A DNA stretch of 64,000 nucleotides from Thelonectria olida (Eukaryota; Ascomycota; Sordariomycetes; Hypocreales; Nectriaceae), in the NCBI GenBank assembly GCA_020736575.1, contig JAGPYM010000007.1, positions 1,488,001 through 1,552,000 of the forward strand, read 5' to 3'. The notes below the pieces were generated by a model. The model had not been told where the DNA came from. It made no database searches and worked only from the letters and a program-made list of their open reading frames with translations. Shown one piece after another: positions 32,587 through 42,752 of this stretch. A program made the translations under genes and the position numbers. Positions within the stretch are counted from its first letter, which is position 1; the number at the start of each line of letters is the position of its first letter.

Positions 32587-32865
32587 CTAGAGGGAATGCT
32601 GTGCCTGTCACCTGTGGCAGGACGATAGGCACCTTAAGTAGTTAGTCGAGTGCCTCAACTGAGCCGACGTGTCTAAGCCACTTGGGCAGCGAGGCCCGAC
32701 TGCGCGTGACTTGACCAGAGTGGCGTCCACTAGTTATGGCAAGATTAACCAATAAATTCTCATACCAGCATCCTACTTTGCATATCAACTTGAGAATCCA
32801 AGCAACACGGCGTCTGTAGACCACTTGGCCGTTTCCCCGACAGGCAACGCTGCGCGACCCAAGAC
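32587..32865. promoter_or_regulatory. shared divergent promoter
   Basis: Only 279 bp separate the two ATG codons of the kinase and HeLo genes. It includes an AACCAATAAA stretch near 32745, a CCAAT-box candidate. Both genes must be driven from this segment. Confidence 0.6.
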
Positions 32866-34491
32866 ATGGAAGCTGCGGGTCTAACGATCGGTGTTGTTTC
32901 GCTCTTCTCGAGCTGCATCCAAGGCTATGAAGCCCTGCGCGCCATCCGCGACCGAGGCAAGGATGCCGCCATGATTGCCTGCTGTCTCGAGATTGAGGAG
33001 AAGAGACTGGTAATTTGGGGCCACAACGCAGGCCTGCTCGACGCCACGTGTCTGATACCCGCTCGAGACCTCGACACCGTCATCAGCACACTCCGCCAGG
33101 TTGAGGTCATAACTATGGACACAGACACCCTCAAAGCAAGATACGGGCTGAAAGTTGACACTGCACAGAAAGATGGAGAGGATCGCGCGCCCAACTGCTA
33201 TCTTCTAGGTGCTCCAGAACTTCCCAATCAAGACGTCCAAGGGCCGCAGAGGTCCAAATCCTTCAGGCTTTCTGTGAGATGGCTCTTTGACCGAAAGAAC
33301 TTTGAGAAGCTAGTCGAAGACCTTCGGCGATTAAACAACGGCCTGAATGCCCTGCTTCAGGAGGGCCAGATGACCAATTACCGACGGGATTTCGCCGTGA
33401 TGGCCCTTCAATCGACTTCCACGGACAACCCCAACACCTTGCGCGTCATCCGAGAAGCAGCGCAAAGCGCATATGACAATCTTTCCCAAGCCTCTGGCCA
33501 GCGCCTCCATTCGTTAATGCTCCAGGCTAGCAGATTACCTGGCGTGCAGACTAGATACGGCACTGCGCCTCTTATCCCAATGTCGTCGATCAACATCCTC
33601 TCTCCAAACGAGGGGAGTTCCAGGGCCGTTGGAGTTCTGGGGTCCGCCCCGGTCCTCCTCGAGTGGCGGAGGCACAATTGCGAGTCACTGGATACCGTCT
33701 CCCTTCTACTCAACCGCGCGGAAGGCCTAGCAGCGCTCCTTGGCAGAACGCCGAAGCCTCGATCCTTTCGCGTGCTAGACTGCATTGGATACTGTCATGA
33801 CGAAGCTGGAGAGAGAATTGGCCTCATCTTCCGTTTACCCGATCAAATGGGTGGTATATCAGAGACAATGACCCTTCGAGACCTGCTACAATCCCGACGA
33901 CAATCTGCAGTACCACTACCGACATTGCACAACCGCCTTCGGCTCGCAAGTACACTCGCCAACGGCCTGCTCCAGTTCCATGCTGCAAAATGGCTACATA
34001 GGAACTTCAACAGCGCCAACGTTATTATTCCTTGCACGTCTCAGCACAGCCAAGATATGTATCTTGATCAGTATATCTGTGGATTTGGATACTCTCGCGA
34101 AGAATCACCAGAGGCGCTATCTCTTCCAGTCTCGATCTCCCCGGAGGAGTTACCCTACCAGCATCCAGATATCGCCTCAAACCCTCGCCAAGGTTACAAC
34201 ACCAGTTTTGACGCGTACAGTCTTGGCATCGTTCTGCTCGAAATCGGGTATTGGAGGCCGATCGACAGCTTCCTGAAATCCAACTATTCACCTCTTCAAA
34301 ACAGAGATAGGCTCCTCAGACATCAACTCAGTGGGGACTTGGCGCATCGCATGGGACAAAAATATGAGGAGGCAACAACGCGGCTTCTCAGTGGATGTGC
34401 CTACGGAGACCAATCAGACGAAGGAAATCGCCTGATCCGATTCTTTCAGAATATTGTCGTACCAATTGAGTCATCGTTGCGTGATGAGTGA
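32866..34491 (+). CDS. HeLo-domain pseudokinase (MLKL-like architecture)
   Basis: Single-exon protein of 541 aa. Residues 1 to about 170 match the HeLo or prion-inhibition-and-propagation domain: MEAAGLTIGVVSLFSSCIQG, then IEEKRLVIWG and KSFRLSVRWLFDRKNFEKLV. HeLo domains are alpha-helical bundles that, in HET-S and its kin, insert in membranes and kill the cell. The second half has a kinase-like fold that is probably inactive. The catalytic loop reads WLHRNFNSANVI (His378), so the HRD Asp is Asn, and DFG is GFG at about 406-408. The late kinase landmarks DAYSLGIVLLEIGYWRPI are kept. HeLo plus pseudokinase parallels mammalian MLKL, the necroptosis executioner. The divergent kinase-ankyrin gene could be its upstream partner, which is inference. 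Confidence 0.82.
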   Translation: MEAAGLTIGVVSLFSSCIQGYEALRAIRDRGKDAAMIACCLEIEEKRLVIWGHNAGLLDATCLIPARDLDTVISTLRQVEVITMDTDTLKARYGLKVDTAQKDGEDRAPNCYLLGAPELPNQDVQGPQRSKSFRLSVRWLFDRKNFEKLVEDLRRLNNGLNALLQEGQMTNYRRDFAVMALQSTSTDNPNTLRVIREAAQSAYDNLSQASGQRLHSLMLQASRLPGVQTRYGTAPLIPMSSINILSPNEGSSRAVGVLGSAPVLLEWRRHNCESLDTVSLLLNRAEGLAALLGRTPKPRSFRVLDCIGYCHDEAGERIGLIFRLPDQMGGISETMTLRDLLQSRRQSAVPLPTLHNRLRLASTLANGLLQFHAAKWLHRNFNSANVIIPCTSQHSQDMYLDQYICGFGYSREESPEALSLPVSISPEELPYQHPDIASNPRQGYNTSFDAYSLGIVLLEIGYWRPIDSFLKSNYSPLQNRDRLLRHQLSGDLAHRMGQKYEEATTRLLSGCAYGDQSDEGNRLIRFFQNIVVPIESSLRDE

Positions 34492-34560
34492 GGACAAGGA
34501 CTGAATATTGTACATAGCGACAAAGGCGTAGAGAGAGGCAATATTAAGATCAGGCTTATA

Positions 34561-34580
34561 AATATTTATATATAAATATT
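34561..34580. repeat. 20-bp perfect AT palindrome in an AT-rich tract
   Basis: AATATTTATATATAAATATT is its own reverse complement. It starts an AT-rich tract of about 120 bp (34556-34680) just after the HeLo gene. It may act in 3' end formation or simply be low-complexity DNA. Confidence 0.55.
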
Positions 34581-34680
34581 GTCTTTGTTTTTGTTTTTAT
34601 TTTTATAATTTAAAATATAATTAATTTAATATATTATTTAATAGTTATTTAAATGTAAATAAAAGGAAAGACATAAGTGT

Positions 34681-35042
34681 TAAAATTAACCTCCCTTAGA
34701 CTATTAACACTTTTAAGTGGAACTATATAATCAATTTTATTACATCATGCAACGGCGAGTGATCCTGTTAGCTCTTAGCAACTTCTTGCTTGGAGTTGTT
34801 AAGTTCATCGATTCCCTGAATCACAGCATCGGTCTGGGCCACGAGCGTTGACTGCCTTGGGCTGTTGCTAAGGTCAGAAGGCATCCTCCGTGAAGGAGCC
34901 CTTGAGGTCCCTTCAAACTGTAGGAAAACAATCAGTTACCTCGCACAATCTACGGTCCATGGATTCAACCTTGTTCCCATTCACGATCGACTATCTTCAT
35001 GCGAGCAAGATAGCCAACATGGCCAATGCCATGCGTCCTCAG
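34681..35042. other. intergenic region
   Basis: No gene is recognised. Short frames near 34865-35050 do not match a family and lead into the HET pseudogene. Confidence 0.4.
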
Positions 35043-35940
35043 CAAATGGCTGAACCTTCCTGGCGTCCAATTCAGGGTCATAGACGTTGAACAACGCTGA
35101 ATCGAGGTTGCGCCGGACAACTGTTCCATCGTTCGTCGCCTTGACCTATGCCCGGGGTGCAGTGGACCAGGCCAGCCTGACGGAAGAGACGGCGCCATTG
35201 CTGATGCGCGAGGGTGGACCCGCTGCTATCTGGGATCAACTCCCTCTCACAGTTCGAGATGCTGTCGTTGTGTGCAAGAGCATTGGCGAGCGCTACTTGT
35301 GGGTTAATGCGCTCTGTATCATGCAAGACTCCAGCAGACATGGGAATTCAGATGCTGAGGATGAAGCAAATTTACTCGGCCGCCACGTGTACGATTGCGG
35401 CTGCTTCTAGCGATTCAGCCGACCAAGGCTTGATTAGTCGTCATTCTGGAGGTATTGAAAAGTGTGATTCAGTCGAATCTCTTAACGCCGTGGTCGATTC
35501 GTCGACATTGAGCAAGCGGGCTTGGCGCTACTAGGAAAAGGTCGTTTTACACCGCATCATCTGGTTCACCTCCGCAGGTGTATGCCTACAGTGCCAAGTT
35601 AGTATATACGACGTCAAAGGAGAACTCCTGAATGGATCCCAGGACAAATCGGCCGGGTTCAATTCTGTTGGGGGCATGCTCTCAGTGCCAGCGGGAAAGA
35701 ACTTGGAATCCTACATGTCAGCAGTTGAGTACTACTCCACGCGGCAACTCACCAACCCCGAGGACAGAGTAAATGCTTTCTAGGGAGTCTTTCGAAGCTA
35801 CGCGGGCGTCATGGATGGTCGACAGACTCGTTTTTATTATGGCTTGCCACTTTCCGCCTTCGACCAGGTCTTTTGTTGGCATAGTCAACGACACAGGCTA
35901 AAATCACGTATCGAGGCGTTCCCTAGCTGGTCATGACGAG
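35043..35940 (+). pseudogene. HET (heterokaryon incompatibility) domain gene, broken
   Basis: HET domain landmarks are present but in several frames. LPGVQFRVIDVEQR is followed by a TGA. Then comes FVALTYARG, LPLTVRDAVVVCKSIGERYL and WVNALCIMQD. A frame change near 35330 leads to MLRMKQIYSAATCTIAAASS. After a TAG come VEYYSTRQLTNPEDRVNAF, another TAG and GLPLSAFDQVFCWHS. These are in the order of a normal HET protein, so this is a decayed member. An intact HET gene lies about 2 kb away on the other strand. Confidence 0.75.
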
Positions 35941-36149
35941 GATGGAATAATGTCGTGTCATTTGACCGAAGCATGGTTTAAGAGTTTCGCTCCCACCAGA
36001 TGATTCGGGGATCAGAGCTCGAAGATCTGCCTGGGAAGGGCGACCAGGACGATCGACTGGCCGCTAAGGAAAGAAAGGCAGTAATAGTAAATTACCACAT
36101 AACTCGGAGACGAAACTCAGGCGTACCAAGATCCGTTTCCGCTTCCGGA

Positions 36150-36470
36150 GCTGAGCTGCTGCTTTAAGCTGAGCTACCGCTAAGCTAGGGCTGAGGATAT
36201 CGGAGCTTGGGTCACACTTAGGGTCCCTAAAACCGCACCAGATTTGTATCCTATTTTTAGGACCTTTAAATACATTAGAGATGCCTTATATAAGATGGGT
36301 ACTAGCCTACAATTTACCTAGGCTAGTACGTTATCTCCTAGTGCATGCCCTGTCCTAGCTTATTCTATCCCAGGCTATCTAATATCCCAGGACGTTCTAT
36401 CCCAAGATATTCAATACCTCAGGACATTATATTTTAGGACACTTGGTAGCCCAGTGGTCCATTGGCCATT
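36150..36470. repeat. degenerate short repeats
   Basis: GAGCTGAGCT and TAAGCTGAGCTAC-type repeats near 36150-36195 are followed by imperfect copies of TATCCCAGG with TAT-rich spacers (36360-36440). The units are degenerate, at roughly 15 to 20 bp. No element boundaries are visible. Confidence 0.35.
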
Positions 36471-37646
36471 CTATTCTACGGTCGACCAAATGGACTTCAC
36501 CTGGCTGCCAGTCGCCGAAATACGAGCTGCAGGGTGAGCCGCTGTGTAGATTATGTATAAGATATGACATGTTATGGTGCTCTACAAGCGATGATTTGCC
36601 AGACTCAATGCGATCGCCTTAGCGTTCTGCGGAAAAGTCTAGAATATGTCGAGGAAGAGGAACCGTCATAGTCTCTCGAAGGAGAACGGGCAATTGGGCC
36701 TTGCTGCAGCACCCTTCAAATGTCACTAGGCAGTCAAAGCGCCTATCGCACGCTTTAGTACGAACTGTTGCCTACCCGAGGGAGCGTCTCGGAGTCTTTA
36801 CCGACGCATCTTGACATTATGGTATGGTTGTTCTTAGAGCTATGGATCGTCCGGTGCCTCTAGCTTTGTTTTTCAGCATTGGACTGTGACAGCGGCTTGG
36901 CTTTTCTTATATGTCGAAGGCAGCATTAGGACCGTAGTTGGACAAACATTCAGCTCTAGCCCAGCTTTCTTGTATTTACTTAATGTGTTCAAAATGATTG
37001 AGATTTACACTGTAAAGCCGACTTCGCTGGGGTTTATCAAAAGATCCGGGGCAGTGTTGATGGTCGTTGAGAGCACAGGACAGAGCGAGGTTGGTTTCCC
37101 AGCCCCGAAGCGCTGTTAGTGAACGCTGTTAACTATGTCATCGTGGAGTTCGCATGGGTATTACAGTGGAAAGAGCTAAAAGGGTATTTCACCAGCTGCA
37201 GTCAATTATGAGGGACTACTTGGGATATCAGCAAACCAGGATGTAATATAGAGTTCACTACCACACTTGAACCGAAGGTAATGATATATGTCAGTTTCTA
37301 CTTAGGGAACTTATTGCGAAACCATATAATCCATTGAGTATAGCCAGCTTAATCCAATCTCCAACATGACCACTCAGAGTCCAAGGGACGCCCCAAGACG
37401 GAAACGGCGGCGTTGATGTCGCTGGGGAGGAGGACGTTGAGGGGACTGAGGCTCCATCTATAGATATAAATATCCAGTTCAAGTATATATACCAGGTCCA
37501 CTCAACGTTCAGTCTGCACTGTTGCCCACACAGTTAAGGAAATGAGGGGATCTGGTGTTATGTAGCATTGGGTTTGTTAAGATGCTGATGATGTTTCTCT
37601 AATTACTTGAACCCACTCCGCACCTAATAATACGAAATATCTCAAG
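36471..37646. other. intergenic region
   Basis: About 1.2 kb. The longest frame is 77 codons (36886-37119, plus) and shows no family resemblance. It holds the 3' flank of the HET gene. Confidence 0.45.
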
Positions 37647-39785
37647 TCAACAAAGGTTAATCAGTCTTTGCTTTCCCGCTGTCAAAGCAAGCTCGACCGA
37701 TTCTATAAGAGAGCGTGCCACAGGATGTAATAGGCTCTGGCTTGGCCCGTCTTGGAAAAAAAAGGTCGAGGGGTCCTCTATCCAGCCCGGGTGGATAGCT
37801 CCCTGATGGATATGAAACTTTCGATACTGAACTTGACATGCGCCAACACGGCAGAACGCCGTGGGCATACCAGCTGCAATAGTCTTGATAGAAGCGATGG
37901 CAATACATTGCATATGTTCATCAGTTGCAAAAAGAGGAACAAGAGCAATTCCTCTCTTCATTCGCTCCGTAATCTGTTCCTTGGTGCCTTCTAAATCGAG
38001 ATGCGTATCAGTAAAGCTAATGCCTTCTTGTAACGTAAAGCCACCAATTGTGAATTCAGACATGACGTCGTCATCCCACTCTACTCCAGTGATGCGCAGC
38101 AGAAGCCCTTTGAGTAGCACTGCGCCATTGGCTACAGTTGCAGAGCTACCGTTAGAAACCGAGTCTGGAAACCTCGCCACAGTGGCAAAGTGCTTGCGGA
38201 TCTTCTCAGGATAGGGACAGAGAACATCGCTGTCGGAAGACAACCAAGACCAGCTGGGAGCTCGACCAAAGGAAGACTCTAGCGGATAATGGAGTATATC
38301 ATAACGACCCCTAGTCCAAGCAAGCTGGGAGATAAAGGTGCTCTTCCAGAGGCCAGCAAGATAAGTATCTCCTCGCGCCTCCTCAATTGCCTTGGCCACG
38401 CCAGCAAAGGCAATAAGCTTGTCCTTGGTAAATGTAAGATTGGTTTTAGTGTACTTCATGACAATTTGGTCCCAGGCTCGGCGGAACTCGAGGAGATCTG
38501 TATCTGTCGATGTTTGTGCTGCCGAATCATTGTCGACAATGTCGCTTCTTAACCCTCTCATCATTCCTGGAGGCACTCGCTTTGGAAACATCTCGAGGGC
38601 ACTAATCTCGTGACATTCCCAAGCGAGTTGCTGCTCCCCAAAATGTAAAATTCTGGGAGCAAGAAATCGTTCCTGGAAAACCCAGCCTCTTGTCTGCAGA
38701 GGTGCTCGTTCGACATCATCATCCCAGATGTCATTGTCAACAATCCAGGTTTTTTGGAAACGTCGCTGAAACCTTTTAAGTTTTGCCTTGGGGTTGCCAA
38801 CTTGGAAGACCCTAACCTTTCTCATGCAAGGTAGGTTGAGAAACATCGGATGAAAGGGATGGTCTGATTGATCGAAAAGAGACCGAGTATCATCTTTGGC
38901 CAAGGTTGCAGAGATGTTCAGAAGTGAATGAGAATAGACTTTACCCATCAACTGAGCTTCCACTTTCCAGTCTTGCTTGTCCTCATCCTGTTGAATGCAT
39001 AAAGAGTCGATCCACAGATACCTGACCCCTGCCATTAGAGCGATATGCATCGTCTCTTTGAAATTGATAGGCAGGTCATCGATGTCGATGTGATTTTTGA
39101 ACTGCTCCATGGTGCCCGAGGTGAGCTTGGTGTACATAGAACTACCCCATCGGTGGCTTAGAGTCATGTATGGCCCTTGTAGATGGTGCTCAGCCGAGAC
39201 GATGAGGCGCACGTCGCTATATCCCGGACCTAGGAGGAGAAGTCGAGTCGGGTACCACGGGGCTAGTCGCCTTCGCCGAGCCACACATTTTTCGTGTGTA
39301 CCAATACACTGATTGAGCCATGCACCCACGAGATTGGCTCGATAAGCGGGATCTGATGTCCGGACGCCTGGGATCGTACAAGATTCGAATTCTTGCTGAG
39401 TTAAAACTTGTACTGCATTACGAGAAAAACCTCACTCACCTTGAACAGACAGTAGTCGGACATCCAATGCCAGCTCAGCTTGGCTAGAGAAGCCCACGGG
39501 CTGTAGAGTCAGGCCTAATATTGCAATGCGCCAAGTATCCTTCTTTGGAGTGGACGTTTGTGTGGATTGCCTAAAGAAACTTTGCAGCTGCCCTGATTTC
39601 CAGGTCTGGAAGGTCTCTGGGAAATCTTCTTCAAGCCAAAGAGAGTACTCTTTACAGATCCAGCAGGCCTGCCTGGTATGTTGATGGTGTTGCGGGTGTG
39701 CGACTTTGAACCCGACATTAGGACGTCTCAACGACCGGAAGTGGACTTCCATTAACGCCTCACTACAGACACGGCAGAGTCCCAT
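37647..39785 (-). CDS. HET (heterokaryon incompatibility) domain protein
   Basis: Intact protein of 678 aa. Exons are 39785-39440 and 39337-37647, with a 102-bp intron (GTGAGT donor, ATCGAG acceptor). The N-terminus has a Cys-rich pair CRVCSE and CWICKEYSLW, which may bind metal. WLNQCIGTHEKC precedes the HET domain. The HET blocks are PYMTLSHRWG, LPINFKETMHIALMAGVRYL, WIDSLCIQQDEDKQDW and QTRGWVFQERFLAPRILHFG. A long C-terminal region continues with ALDTYLAGLW-type and APSWSWLS motifs usual in HET proteins. HET proteins trigger cell death after fusion of unlike strains. The partner is unknown. Confidence 0.9.
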
Positions 39786-40482
39786 TGTGAGTCAGACAGA
39801 GTATTTTGAAGGAAAATACTTTAGTCCGCAGAGAATAAGAGCATTCGAAAGGCAATAAGTCAGAACAAGATCGGTACCCCAACTGAATGTCAAAGGCCGT
39901 GGAAGGCCGATTTTATTGGCAATGAAGAGTGCCCCTTTTGTAGGTCTAAGCTCGCGCAGCCAAAAGCAAGCCTTGGGAGATGCCTGGGCGGCTGCGCCAC
40001 AGCAGGGAGTCTGATAAACGAATCAGGGCTCTAAATGCACTCTGCCCCGTTATTTAATATGTAGTCTGCAAGTTTCCAGTTGGGCCGAGTGGCTTAACCC
40101 ATGTATTTACAAGTTGTGAATGTTGAAAAGTAACCAAGGCACCAGCAAGGCTAAAAGGCCATGAAAGACAATAATGATGACCGTGAGAACCTAGACGGGT
40201 ACATGGAACTCGATACGACACGCCGATCAGTAAGAAACGGTGGGAATGCAAGACTCCAATTCTAGGCGAGACATGTATGAACGAATATGCACCCAGGGGT
40301 AAGTGCGATTCGGAGCCGTCGTAAGTTCCTCTCGAAGAACGCTCGCTCTTCTCCTTCTGCCTCTTGATTTAATTTTCCTTGGCACCTGGTGTTAGTGCAC
40401 CCCCTGTAATTACTGCAATTTCCTTAACAAGGCCTCCGAGAAACCTGGCAGACCCCTCCGTCAGCTCCCGGGCCGGCCCGCT
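39786..40482. other. intergenic region
   Basis: Promoter side of the HET gene and flank of the retroelement relic. No gene is recognised. A tract of CTT/CCT-rich sequence is near 40340-40375. Confidence 0.45.
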
Positions 40483-41760
40483 ATGGCTGCCGCGCCAGCC
40501 GCCCTGCCAAGCACTCCACATAAAAACAGCCCAGCGTACCAGCAGCTGCTAGAAAGCAGCCCGAAGACCTTCTTCAAAGAGCTGATGCCTTCCTTCCGTA
40601 CAAAGCGAAGGCGTGCAGCGCTGCCCAAATCCACGCAGCCGGCTCTGGCCACGACGGATAGGCCCCAGTAAGCAAAAGGAAAAGGGGGCCTCTGAATAGG
40701 GGCCCCTGGACCCTCTCATCTCCGAACTCGGCACCTTTGTCAAAGGGATCAAACAGCTAGCAGAAGCTATCGATAGTATTATCGACAACGCCAGCCAGAA
40801 TGAGAAACAGACCCTGCAGAAGCTCTTCCAGAGCATTCCGACCTATCTGACGAGCCGTATCTACAGAGGTCAAGCAGCTGAGACGGAACGTTCAGAGACC
40901 TGGGCAGCTATCGCTAGCAGGCTTGAGGAACAAGACCAGTCAAGATCACAAGGCTCAGCTAGGCCAGCTGCAACAGAAAAGCAAGTCCACAGCCAAAGGA
41001 AGAGACTTTACAGGTCCTTACAAGAGTCCCAGAGGAACACCATCAATGGGCCCGAAGTCTAAGGAACTTTGCCCTACGTGAGGCCACATGTAGAGCCCTA
41101 GGCCTACCGCTAGCTGAGATACCAGACATCCACAGCACGGCAACAGGCTTCTCTATCCGCCCGATCAACACAGCGATTCACGATAAGCTAATCGCTAGCC
41201 AAGAGCAACTATAGGTCTGCCTTAGGGCCTCGATAGTTGAGCTACCAGTTAAGTTGTTCAATTATGCTATTCCTAGCTGCCCGACTAGGCTCCCGAATAT
41301 CCTTGGGGAGATGGTCAGTATAGAGGCAGCGGTTGAAGACGAAGTCACGGCACAGACAGGCCAACGACCTATTCGAATACAGCCGTCAAGACACACAGCC
41401 CAAGACCCTGATATAGTAAGGAAGACAAGGATCGCCCCCTTCCTAGAACCAGTTGAGCCTTGCCGGCTCTTCGGCTCCAGTGCATTAGCAAGACGAATTG
41501 AGAAGAAGGCCCAATCCAGCAACATAACCTAGGATGTCGGAGATTCCACACTACCCGCTACTGCCACAGGCCACAACGCTGCGAAACCTACAGTAACCCT
41601 ATAGAAGAGGGAAAGCCGCATCTTCAGCCCTGCAGTCTCCCTCCAAAATGCTCCAACTACACGGATCCTTCCCTACTACGTCTTTTATTATATCAGAGAA
41701 AAAATTAGACAGGGTGACAGGATTGATCCAGAGGTCAAGGACCTAAAAATGGGAATATTG
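40483..41760 (+). mobile_element. relic of a non-LTR retroelement ORF1 (EKA-like)
   Basis: Three coding blocks follow each other on the plus strand with stops between them. The first is AYQQLLESSPKTFFKELMPS (40483-40671). The second, about 40716-41060, is a long open stretch with GTFVKGIKQLAEAIDSIIDN and IPTYLTSRIYRGQAAETERS. The third, about 41063-41532, has FALREATCRALGLPLAEIPD, a TAG after ASQEQL, then NILGEMVSIEAAVEDEVTAQ and ARRIEKKAQ. This order resembles ORF1 proteins of fungal LINE elements and the related EKA proteins. No reverse transcriptase is seen here, so only a 5' fragment is kept. The family call is from memory of motifs. Confidence 0.5.
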
Positions 41761-42752
41761 CCCCTACTCAGCTCAAGTGGTGAGCAGAGCTGATTCGGGG
41801 GTTGGGGCAGGTGAAAAGTTGAGCCGACATTGAACCGCGCAGTCGAGAGGACATAAAAGCGGCCACTTGTGTTATATCACGTGTCGCTTGAGTTTCGTCT
41901 CATAATACCAAGGGAAACCTTCATTGGGGCTCCCTGTTGCTGAGTATTACTCCTGGGAGACCTGCAGCCCCGGAAAGACCTCCACTTCATTGCGAGCATG
42001 GCTTGGCTGACGGTTGCGTCAACTCCCTCCCAGACCGATGATCCTAATGGCCTTTCCGCCGCCTTCCCAACCGAGCGCAGTCGGCAGCCGCCCGTGAAAT
42101 CGTGGCTGTTTTCAGACCTCACCTGCAAGATATTTGGTATCCAACTCAACCTGCCAACCGATTCGGACCAGCATGACGAGCACCAAGGCTGTGAAGCCAA
42201 GACTCCTCTGGGACATATATGGGGACATATATGGCTGGACACAGAATGGCGGACAGGGAAACCGGACACGTGCATCATGGAGTTTATCGCGGTGGTTGGC
42301 AACAAGAATCCGAAGAATCCGGAGGGATGGGTCATTTCTATGTTCATGTGTGTTCAACAGGCAGGAAAAGAATTCTTCCAGAAAGAGCGAGTGCAGACAT
42401 TGACTTGCAAGATCGAGGAGGGAACGTGGATGAGAACTAGAGCTCGAACTGACCGGGTACTCATGATGTGAGATGATAGGTGTGGTAACTCACTGCTTAC
42501 ACATTAGAACTTGGAACCTTTGGGAAACGCATCTATTTTACACAGTCTGACAGAAGTGCCGTCTAGAGTCTAACCATCAAGACTAATTTTATATACATGG
42601 AATGAAAACAAGTCAACGTCAACCTGTTGCAGTGATTCCTCAAGGAACCACACCACCCGTCCTATGTACAAGATCCTCTTCGACAGCCAAATGCTGCCGC
42701 AGATCAATCCGTCTCATAACCTGAGCCAAGCAAATCCCTCACAGGACTTTGC
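41761..42752. other. intergenic region, one unassigned ORF
   Basis: Contains a 157-codon plus-strand frame (41998-42471) overlapped by a 156-codon minus-strand frame (42347-41877). Neither matches a family, and both may be chance. A direct duplication of GGACATATATGG is near 42212-42236. The last 110 bases should be the 3' UTR of the cellobiohydrolase. Confidence 0.35.

Noticed and set aside
41877..42471. Opposing 156- and 157-codon frames
   Set aside because: No family resemblance on either strand, and they lie between a retroelement relic and a UTR. A chance frame is as likely as a gene.
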